Notes under the pieces: model-generated
What the model saw: only the letters and a program-made list of their open reading frames with translations
The model's database searches: none
What the model was told of the DNA's origin: nothing
Part shown: positions 18,295 to 25,074 of the stretch, piece after piece
Numbering within the stretch: the stretch's first letter is position 1
Layout: each line of letters begins with the position of its first letter
Made by a program: the position numbers and the translations under genes
Assembly: GCA_025059915.1 (NCBI GenBank)
Contig: JANXDD010000006.1
Location: 1 to 35,944, forward strand
Direction of reading: 5' to 3'
Length of the DNA: 35,944 nucleotides
Source of the DNA: Bacteroidia bacterium
GTDB taxonomy: Bacteria > Bacteroidota > Bacteroidia > SpSt-205

Positions 18295-18366
18295 TGTCCC
18301 CAGCAGGATTCGAACCTGCGACCCGCGGATTAAGAATCCGCTGCTCTACCGCTGAGCTATGGGGAC
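18295..18366 (-). tRNA. tRNA-Lys(CTT)
   Basis: Reverse complement GTCCCCATAGCTCAGCGGTAGAGCAGCGGATTCTTAATCCGCGGGTCGCAGGTTCGAATCCTGCTGGGGACA. Complete cloverleaf, anticodon CTT, CCA not encoded. Confidence 0.97.
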
Positions 18367-18369
18367 ACA

Positions 18370-18377
18370 CAAAGGTA
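18370..18377 (-). promoter_or_regulatory. TACCTTTG -7 box, tRNA-Lys
   Basis: TACCTTTG-TGT-GTCCCCA; 3 nt before the mature tRNA 5' end. Confidence 0.7.
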
Positions 18378-18378
18378 A

Positions 18379-18927
18379 ATGCTTTTGAGGTATGTTTGCA
18401 GTGTGCTGACCCTTATAGCCCTTGGAATCTTCGGGGTAATAGCCCTTACAGGAGGCGCATTAGCAGTGGTTTTGCGAGACCCCATCTATGCTGTCCTCTC
18501 CCTTGTGAAGGCAATGCTGGGGCTGGCAGCGGTGTACTTCATCCTCGGTGCCGAATACATTGGAGCCATTCAGGTGATTGTATATGCGGGGGCTATTCTG
18601 GTAACTTTTCTTTTCGTAGTCATGCTGGTCAATCTTACTCCCGCAGATATTCCACCTTTGCCACGCGGGCTGAACCTCTATGGGGCTCTGATCCTTGCAA
18701 TTACATGGATGGTAACTCTCAGTATAGCTCTGAAGGCTGTTTTAGAGCTCCCGGATCCTGAGGAGGCTATGGGAATGCCTACGGACCAATATCTTTTCGG
18801 AACGCTCCCGCCTATCGGGAAGGCACTTTTCACCGCCTACGCCTTACCTTTTGAAGTTCTCTCTATTACTCTCGTTGTTGGTATCGTGGGAGCATCGCTC
18901 CTTGCTCAAAAGCGTCACGAGCTATGA
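18379..18927 (+). CDS. nuoJ: NADH-quinone oxidoreductase subunit J
   Basis: Multi-TM protein with LRDPIYAVLSLVKAMLGLAAVYFILGAEYIGAIQVIVYAGAILVTFLFVVMLVNL, classic NuoJ. An in-frame GTG at 18403 is an alternative start. Confidence 0.93.
   Translation: MLLRYVCSVLTLIALGIFGVIALTGGALAVVLRDPIYAVLSLVKAMLGLAAVYFILGAEYIGAIQVIVYAGAILVTFLFVVMLVNLTPADIPPLPRGLNLYGALILAITWMVTLSIALKAVLELPDPEEAMGMPTDQYLFGTLPPIGKALFTAYALPFEVLSITLVVGIVGASLLAQKRHEL
18391..18398 (+). promoter_or_regulatory. TATGTTTG -7 box, candidate nuoJKL promoter inside the annotated nuoJ ORF
   Basis: TATGTTTG-CAGT-GTG(18403), the GTG being in frame with nuoJ. Confidence 0.55.
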
Positions 18928-19232
18928 AAGTAGAGCTTCTCTATGCCACTTTGACCTTAGCTGCAGGGCTCTTTAGTCTGGGGCTTCTGGGGTTACTTCT
19001 AAGGAGAAATCTCCTACTGGCTTTCCTTTCCATTGAACTGATGCTTAATGCAGCAAACCTCAATTTCCTCGCTTTTTCCCGTTATCATAATGAACCCACA
19101 GGAGCAGTATTTGTACTTTTCGGTATCTGCTTGGCAGCGGTAGAGGCGGTGATTGGCTTAGGGCTTGTGGTGCGCGTCTTTCGCGTACATCAGGAGTTAG
19201 GCTACACTAAACTGTCCGCTCTGCGATGGTAG
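18924..19232 (+). CDS. nuoK: NADH-quinone oxidoreductase subunit K
   Basis: 102 aa, LGLLGLLLRRNLLLAFLSIELMLNAANLNFLAFSRY...VEAVIGLGLVVRVFR. Confidence 0.95.
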   Translation: MKVELLYATLTLAAGLFSLGLLGLLLRRNLLLAFLSIELMLNAANLNFLAFSRYHNEPTGAVFVLFGICLAAVEAVIGLGLVVRVFRVHQELGYTKLSALRW

Positions 19233-21121
19233 CTTCTTATCTCCCTCTGGCAGTTGGGCTGCCTCTGATTGGGGCAGTGGTATTAGGCTTAGGGGGGCTA
19301 TGGGTGGCTTCCCTTCGCCATCAGCGGTTTTTCATCGGCAGCATAGCCACGGCTACGGTGTTTGCTTCTTTCGCCATCTTCTTTCTCACCTTCCTAAGCT
19401 ATTCAGCTCCGCTACGGGTAGAAGGTTGGAATTGGCTCGCCATAGAGCCTATGCGACTTCGCCTGAGCTTTCAAGTAGATACCCTCAGCCTCTGGATGGC
19501 ACTCATCGTAACAGGAATCGGAACGCTCATTCATCTTTATTCCATAGGCTACATGGCAGAGGAAGAGGGGGCGTGGCGATACTTTGCTTTTCTGAATCTT
19601 TTCATTTTCAGCATGCTTGTGCTGGTCTTAGCGGATTCGCTTCCGCTTCTATTTCTGGGCTGGGAAGGAGTCGGTGCCTGCTCCTACTTTCTCATCGGCT
19701 ATTGGTTTCAGAAAGAAGAAAACGCCATTGCCGCACAGAAAGCTTTCATCATGAATCGGATTGGAGACTTGGGGCTTCTGGCGGGAATGATCTGGCTCTA
19801 CAGCATGACAGGCACATTTGAGATTGGTCAGCTGGAGAAAATTATCTACCCAGGGGATGTGGCGGTGGGGGTAGGACTGCTGCTCTTTTTAGCAGCGACT
19901 GGAAAGTCCGCCCAGATTCCTTTATACACATGGCTACCTGATGCGATGGCTGGTCCCACACCTGTCTCTGCTCTCATCCATGCAGCGACGATGGTTACAG
20001 CGGGGATTTATCTGATAGCGCGTATGGATTTCCTCTTTGCGGCGGCTCCAGAGGTGCTGACGGTTATCTCAGGGATCGGAGCTTTGACAGCGCTCGTAGG
20101 TGGGCTTATCGCCACCCGACTATATGACATCAAGAAAATCCTTGCTTACTCCACAGTCTCTCAACTGGGCTTCATGTTTGCGGCGGCAGGGGCTGGAGCC
20201 TACACAGCTGCCATATTTCACGTCTTTACCCATGCTTTCTTCAAGGCGCTACTCTTTTTAGGAAGTGGGAGCGTGATTCATGCTGTTGGTACGCAAGACA
20301 TTCGTCAAATGGGGGGGCTGCGTCGCTATATGCCTATCACTGGATGGACCTTCTGGATAGGCACCCTTGCCATAGCGGGAATTCCACCTTTGGCGGGCTT
20401 TTTTTCCAAAGATGAGATTTTGGCAGCTCTATATGCCCGAGGAAAAGCTGGGGAGACGCTGTACTTTCTCTACTGGGGTGCCCTTTTAGTGGTGGCTTTC
20501 CTGACGGCATTTTACATGGGGCGGCTCAGCTGGCTTACTTTTGAAGGAAGCTATAGAGGCACAGAAAAGCCTCATGAAAGCCCGTCGGTGATGACTCTGC
20601 CTTTGATAGCGCTGGCAGTGGGTACGGTAGGGGCAGGATTTGTGGGATTGCCTCCTCTTCTGGGCACTTCTTGGTTAGGGCAGCGCTGGCTCCTCCAGAG
20701 TGTGAAGCCCCTAAGCCTCCCCCCGCTGGAGCATAGTACAGAGCTCTTTCTTGTAGTTATCTCGGTAGGGGTGGGGCTTGTTGGCTTAAGTACAGCCTGG
20801 CTTCTCTTTGGGAAAGAGTTTCTTAGAGCTGAGTACAAGCTCAGCTTAGCGATAGGCGATTTCCATCACCTTCTGAGCGATCAGCTTCGGATAGATAAGC
20901 TTTATGAGAAAGTTTTCGTTCAGCCCTACTACGTTCTGTCGGATTTGGCTAAAGACATATGGGGCCCTTGGACAGCTCGTTCCCTTCCGCAAGCCTTGGC
21001 TAATTTCCTCTACCGAATCGGCGCACTCTTGAGCCGCTTACAAGGGGGATATATCCCTTCATACATATTCTACCTTGCGGCAGTGGGACTTCTTGTACTC
21101 CTGTGGGGACTTTGGGGATGA
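19226..21121 (+). CDS. nuoL: NADH-quinone oxidoreductase subunit L
   Basis: 631 aa, FQVDTLSLWMALIVTGIGTLIHLYSIGYM, FLGWEGVGACSYFLIGYWF, GDLGLLAGM, TGKSAQIPLYTWLPDAMAGPTPVSALIHAATMVTAGIYL. Confidence 0.97.
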   Translation: MVASYLPLAVGLPLIGAVVLGLGGLWVASLRHQRFFIGSIATATVFASFAIFFLTFLSYSAPLRVEGWNWLAIEPMRLRLSFQVDTLSLWMALIVTGIGTLIHLYSIGYMAEEEGAWRYFAFLNLFIFSMLVLVLADSLPLLFLGWEGVGACSYFLIGYWFQKEENAIAAQKAFIMNRIGDLGLLAGMIWLYSMTGTFEIGQLEKIIYPGDVAVGVGLLLFLAATGKSAQIPLYTWLPDAMAGPTPVSALIHAATMVTAGIYLIARMDFLFAAAPEVLTVISGIGALTALVGGLIATRLYDIKKILAYSTVSQLGFMFAAAGAGAYTAAIFHVFTHAFFKALLFLGSGSVIHAVGTQDIRQMGGLRRYMPITGWTFWIGTLAIAGIPPLAGFFSKDEILAALYARGKAGETLYFLYWGALLVVAFLTAFYMGRLSWLTFEGSYRGTEKPHESPSVMTLPLIALAVGTVGAGFVGLPPLLGTSWLGQRWLLQSVKPLSLPPLEHSTELFLVVISVGVGLVGLSTAWLLFGKEFLRAEYKLSLAIGDFHHLLSDQLRIDKLYEKVFVQPYYVLSDLAKDIWGPWTARSLPQALANFLYRIGALLSRLQGGYIPSYIFYLAAVGLLVLLWGLWG

Positions 21122-21127
21122 AACCTC

Positions 21128-21135
21128 TACCTTCG
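21128..21135 (+). promoter_or_regulatory. TACCTTCG -7-like box, SirB/cytochrome c gene
   Basis: TACCTTCG-TAAGG-ATG(21141); TAnnTTyG variant. Confidence 0.5.
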
Positions 21136-21140
21136 TAAGG

Positions 21141-21737
21141 ATGGATACAGGCATACTCCACACCCATCACCTTCTGGCGGTTTTACTCCTTATTCTGGTA
21201 GGAGCTCCTGTGGTATTTCCGAAAGGGGCTGCGTCGCTGAAAAAGCTTCACATGGTGCTGGATACTTTGCTGATTCTCACAGGGGCATATCTTTTGTTCA
21301 AAGCGCCCGGTGCTTTTTCTCCTCCATACCTTCTCAAGTACATCCTCACAATAGGCGCCATAGTCGCAGGAGTCATCGGTAGTCGCCGCGGCAACAGAAA
21401 GCTTTCCATTGCAGCATTCTTCCTTCTGGTGTATGCTTATGGGCTTTCTCTTCAAAGGGATTTTCTCTTGCGGTCGGAGAAAGAGCAAGTAAAGGCTATC
21501 GCAACGCAAAGTGTCTCCATAGAAGGTGGAAAGCAGCTATATCAGGTTTTGTGTCTCCGCTGCCATGGAGCTGACGGAAAAGCTCATTATCGCAAGTCCC
21601 CCCACCCTATGGAGCATCCGGATTCTAACTACCAGGCTCATGTCATCCGTCACGGCAAAGGGATCATGCCAAGCCATGAATATCTTACTGACACTCAGGT
21701 AAAAAGTCTTCTTGCCTACCTCCGAACTCTCCGATAG
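21141..21737 (+). CDS. SirB-like four-TM membrane domain fused to a class I-like cytochrome c domain
   Basis: MDTGILHTHHLLAVLLLILVG...LKKLHMVLDTLLILTGAYLLF...YLLKYILTIGAIVAGVIG resembles SirB. C-terminal CLRCHGADGK heme motif with downstream HGKGIMPSHEYLTDTQVKSLLAYLRTL. Track start 21075 is internal to nuoL; ATG 21141 preferred. Confidence 0.78.
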   Translation: MDTGILHTHHLLAVLLLILVGAPVVFPKGAASLKKLHMVLDTLLILTGAYLLFKAPGAFSPPYLLKYILTIGAIVAGVIGSRRGNRKLSIAAFFLLVYAYGLSLQRDFLLRSEKEQVKAIATQSVSIEGGKQLYQVLCLRCHGADGKAHYRKSPHPMEHPDSNYQAHVIRHGKGIMPSHEYLTDTQVKSLLAYLRTLR

Positions 21738-21749
21738 AGCGAAAGTCTC

Positions 21750-21757
21750 TATATTCG
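21750..21757 (+). promoter_or_regulatory. TATATTCG -7-like box, TonB receptor
   Basis: TATATTCG-CTGGCG-ATG(21764). Confidence 0.5.
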
Positions 21758-21763
21758 CTGGCG

Positions 21764-24178
21764 ATGAGGTACCTTATTCTCTTCGCAGCGACCCTCCTGA
21801 GCATAAGTTTTGCTCAGAAGATCACTCTCAAAGGAAGAGTTACGGATGAGACTACGCGCGAGCCGCTTATTGGCGCTAAGGTGGTGGTAGCTGGCGGACA
21901 GGCAGGCGCACTCACCGACATGGAGGGACGATTTGAGGTTCAAATTGAGCGTGCTCCTTCCGTGACTATCCAAGTAACTTACGAGGGATACGAAGACAAA
22001 ACCATAGAGCTCAAGCTAAAACTTCCCCCTGATCGTTCGGAAGTTACGGTAGATATCCCTCTCACCCCCAAAAATACCCTTATTCAAGATGTTGTTGTTT
22101 CTGCCTCACGCTATGAGCAAAAAATAGAGCAGGTCTCGGTGTCTTTGGACTTTATTCGCCCTCGCCAGATTGAGAATCTGACCTCCGTAGACCCTATTAG
22201 GGCATTAGAACAAACCCCTGGCGTTTCTACAAATAAGGATCAGCCCAGCATTCGGGGGAGTAGCGGCTATACCTATGGGGCAGGCTCTCGGGTGCTTCTC
22301 CTGCTGGACGGGCTTCCTATGATGAGTCCGGACCGTCTGAGCACGCAGTTTGACCTCATCCCCATGGACAATATCAAGCAAATAGAAATAGTCAAAGGAG
22401 CATCTTCTGTGCTCTATGGGACAGGAGCGCTGGGAGGCATCATTAACGTCATCTCAGAGGATGTCAAATTTCAGCCGAGGACGGTGGTGCGTCTTCAGCA
22501 CCAGATATATGACTCGCCGCGCCCACCAGTGGGGGATTGGGATGGGCGAAGCTCTGCTACCCTCTCTGCAGCTCATATCGTTCATGCCCAACGGGTAGAT
22601 AATTGGGAAGTAGCCGCTCTATTGGACCTCATCAAGAATTCCGGCTTCAGGAAAGAAGGCTTCTCCAACCGTGCGCGTACATGGATTTCTATCAAGCATA
22701 ATGCCCCTTTTCTGGATGGCCTGCAGTATGGAGTAACCCTGCAGGCTAACATAGACTCCAGCGCTACCTACATTGCCTGGGACAGCTTTCCAGACCGAGC
22801 TAATTTGCCTGGAGAGGGGTTTCTGACCTATCAGATGCTCCAGCGATACATGGTAGACCCCTTCATTTCCTATCTCACTCCAAGTGGGCATCGGCATTGG
22901 CTTCGTGGTCGCCATTACCAAATGGTGAATGACCTGAGCACCCCTCAGTCTGGCGGTGCTACTCTGCACTATTACGACTATCAATACATTCACAACTTGA
23001 AAAAATGGGGCAAGGTAGTTCTGGGAGCCAACTTCACTGAAAACCGGGTTTATGCCAAAGAGGTCTTTGGTAGGGCACGGGGAAGGCAAGCAGCCGCTTT
23101 CATCCAAGCAGAAATAGATATATGGAAGTTTCACATTAGCGGTGGCGTCCGCTATCAGTATGAAGACATTAGGGGCGATACAAGCATCCAAATCCGAGGA
23201 GGTCGTGTAATTAAGGGAGAAAGCAGTACCCCAATCCAACTAACGACCATCAATGAACCTATATTTCGGGGAGGCATCACCTTTACGCCTATAGAGGGGA
23301 CTATTTTACGCGCCTCCTTCGGTCAGGGAATCCGAAGCCCCTCTGTGGCAGAACGTTTCACAGCCACAGGCGCTGGCGGCATTACTGTCCTACCCAATCC
23401 TTTCGTCAAAATAGAGCGCGGCTACAGTGCAGAAGTGGGCATCAGGCAGTATCTCAAGATAGGTGAATCTTTCAAGGGGTTTGTAGATGTCTCTGCCTTC
23501 CGCATGGAATTCAAAGACATGGTAGAGTTTCAGGTAAATATTGATGCTGTCATGCGCGGTTTTCCGGGGCTTCCTTTCTCAGCTATCAATCTTTCTCGGG
23601 CCTTCATCCAGGGTGTAGAACCCCTCTGGGGCTTCCGATATGAAAGAAATAAGTTCTTCTCCAGCTTCAGCGGAGGGCTTACTCTTATAGAGCCTATCAA
23701 TCCTGATGGCAGCAAAGCATTGGACACTATGAATAACATCGCTGGGGCTTACACAGTGCTAAATACTGCCCTCCAAATGCCCTCTCCCGAGGATCCACGC
23801 TACAATATCGGCCGAGACATTCCCTACACCCTCAAATACCGCAATAAGCAAATCCTGCGAGCCATCTTAGAAGTAGGTTATGGAAGCGTCTCTCTCACGA
23901 CTAACTTCCGCTATAGCAGTGGCATTACAAATGTAGATAAGCTGTTCTTCCTCCTTGGTGCCCTTAGCAACAATCAGCTCGCTGGCCTTGAAGACTTTTA
24001 CAAAAACTATGCGGCAAAACCTTACACGGTGTGGGACTTTATTTTAGCGTATGAGGTAGGCAAGGTGCGCTGGTCCTTCCATATATTCAACGCCTTCAAT
24101 AAGATTTACTCCACTTTGCCGGGAGCCCTGAATGAACAGCGCAGCTTCGCCGTACAAGCTATAATACGCGTTCAGTAG
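21764..24178 (+). CDS. TonB-dependent receptor
   Basis: 804 aa. Signal peptide, LKGRVTDETTREPLIGAKVVVAGGQAGALTDMEGRFEV, plug motifs DPIRALEQTPGVSTNKDQPSIRGSSGYTYGAGSRVLLLLDGLPMMSPD and IEIVKGASSVLYGTGALGGIINVIS. Confidence 0.95.
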   Translation: MRYLILFAATLLSISFAQKITLKGRVTDETTREPLIGAKVVVAGGQAGALTDMEGRFEVQIERAPSVTIQVTYEGYEDKTIELKLKLPPDRSEVTVDIPLTPKNTLIQDVVVSASRYEQKIEQVSVSLDFIRPRQIENLTSVDPIRALEQTPGVSTNKDQPSIRGSSGYTYGAGSRVLLLLDGLPMMSPDRLSTQFDLIPMDNIKQIEIVKGASSVLYGTGALGGIINVISEDVKFQPRTVVRLQHQIYDSPRPPVGDWDGRSSATLSAAHIVHAQRVDNWEVAALLDLIKNSGFRKEGFSNRARTWISIKHNAPFLDGLQYGVTLQANIDSSATYIAWDSFPDRANLPGEGFLTYQMLQRYMVDPFISYLTPSGHRHWLRGRHYQMVNDLSTPQSGGATLHYYDYQYIHNLKKWGKVVLGANFTENRVYAKEVFGRARGRQAAAFIQAEIDIWKFHISGGVRYQYEDIRGDTSIQIRGGRVIKGESSTPIQLTTINEPIFRGGITFTPIEGTILRASFGQGIRSPSVAERFTATGAGGITVLPNPFVKIERGYSAEVGIRQYLKIGESFKGFVDVSAFRMEFKDMVEFQVNIDAVMRGFPGLPFSAINLSRAFIQGVEPLWGFRYERNKFFSSFSGGLTLIEPINPDGSKALDTMNNIAGAYTVLNTALQMPSPEDPRYNIGRDIPYTLKYRNKQILRAILEVGYGSVSLTTNFRYSSGITNVDKLFFLLGALSNNQLAGLEDFYKNYAAKPYTVWDFILAYEVGKVRWSFHIFNAFNKIYSTLPGALNEQRSFAVQAIIRVQ

Positions 24179-24186
24179 ATTTGCTA

Positions 24187-24194
24187 TACCTTTG
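24187..24194 (+). promoter_or_regulatory. TACCTTTG -7 box, beta-barrel gene
   Basis: TACCTTTG-CGGAAGT-ATG(24202); 7-nt spacer. Confidence 0.65.
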
Positions 24195-24201
24195 CGGAAG
24201 T

Positions 24202-24969
24202 ATGCGTACCCTACGAATAGCCGTGGTAGCTGCTACTCTTTTGAGTAGCCTGTATGCCCAGGAAGGTGTAAAGTTCGGTTTGCGAGTCTCGCCAGGAATA
24301 GGCTTTTTCGGTGTTGACTCAAGCGGACGGACAGTCAAGAATCTAGCTTCCTCCGGCGTATTCAATTTTGGCGGGGGGCTTATACTGAGTTTCGGCTTCT
24401 CTGACAATGTAAGTCTCCTTCTTGGGGCAGGCATAGGCACAGGCGGAGGCAAGGTAGAGTACAAGCCTAACTACGCCATCAAGGGAGCGGATACTTCTCT
24501 CCCACTCTCCGCTACAGGGCTCACAAGTACTCAACAGGTTACTTACAAAGTAACTACCGTAAATATCCCTGTATTTATAAAGCTTCGCACAAATCCTCTG
24601 GGCTCTACTCCGCTGCGAGCCAAAGGAATGCTCGGCGGACAAGTAGATGTACGAGTCGGCTCTACCACTAACTCTGACAAGGTATTGGTCTCTTCTAACT
24701 TCATAGACCAAGACAAAACCCGTACAGGCGAGCATTTCAGCACTTTCTTGGCTCAAGCCTCCGCTGGCTTAGGCCTAGATGTTGATATAGAAGGCGTGGG
24801 CATTGTAGATGTAACCTTCCTCTACAATCACGGACTCATCAATTTCTTCAATAAGGACTTCAAGTTCAATGCTAATGTGAATGGCGAGTCCTTCCGTGAT
24901 CTCCAGCCCTACAAGGACCTGAAGGGCCGCCTCAGCTCCCTGCAGCTTCAAATTATTTACTGGTTCTAA
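24202..24969 (+). CDS. outer-membrane beta-barrel (porin-family-like) protein
   Basis: MRTLRIAVVAATLLSSLYAQEGVKFGLRVSPGIGF...GGLILSFGFSDNVSLLLGAGIGTGGG: signal peptide plus beta-strand pattern, C-terminal aromatic (YWF). The start at 24202 gives a clean signal peptide; track start 24181 is a TTG. Confidence 0.72.
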   Translation: MRTLRIAVVAATLLSSLYAQEGVKFGLRVSPGIGFFGVDSSGRTVKNLASSGVFNFGGGLILSFGFSDNVSLLLGAGIGTGGGKVEYKPNYAIKGADTSLPLSATGLTSTQQVTYKVTTVNIPVFIKLRTNPLGSTPLRAKGMLGGQVDVRVGSTTNSDKVLVSSNFIDQDKTRTGEHFSTFLAQASAGLGLDVDIEGVGIVDVTFLYNHGLINFFNKDFKFNANVNGESFRDLQPYKDLKGRLSSLQLQIIYWF

Positions 24970-24995
24970 AGGCATTCTCATAGCCAGACTGAAGG

Positions 24996-25021
24996 GGGAT
25001 AGGCTCTTTCTCGCCTGTCCC
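24996..25021 (+). terminator. Rho-independent-type terminator after the beta-barrel gene
   Basis: GGGATAGGC-TCTTTCTC-GCCTGTCCC (9 bp, one T/G wobble) followed by TCTTTCTTTATTT. Confidence 0.7.
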
Positions 25022-25064
25022 TCTTTCTTTATTTACCTGACAAAAAATCCCCCTTTCAAAGCCT

Positions 25065-25072
25065 TACCTTTG
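25065..25072 (+). promoter_or_regulatory. TACCTTTG -7 box, ileS
   Basis: TACCTTTG-CG-ATG(25075)-ATG(25078). Confidence 0.65.
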
Positions 25073-25074
25073 CG

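Noticed and set aside
18294-18761. ORF 18294..18761(+), 155 aa
   Set aside because: MSPAGFEPATRGLRIRCSTAELWG is antisense tRNA-Lys translation, and the rest is out of frame with nuoJ.
20311-20317. G7 run in nuoL as a phase-variation tract
   Set aside because: Frame is intact, the gene is housekeeping, and 7-nt runs occur by chance.
22619-23239. 206-aa ORF antisense to the TonB receptor
   Set aside because: Fully inside a well-supported CDS, no family motif, no promoter box; frame shadow.
21764-24178. Riboswitch upstream of the TonB receptor
   Set aside because: There is only a 26-nt gap after the cytochrome gene, occupied by a -7-like box; no room for an aptamer.
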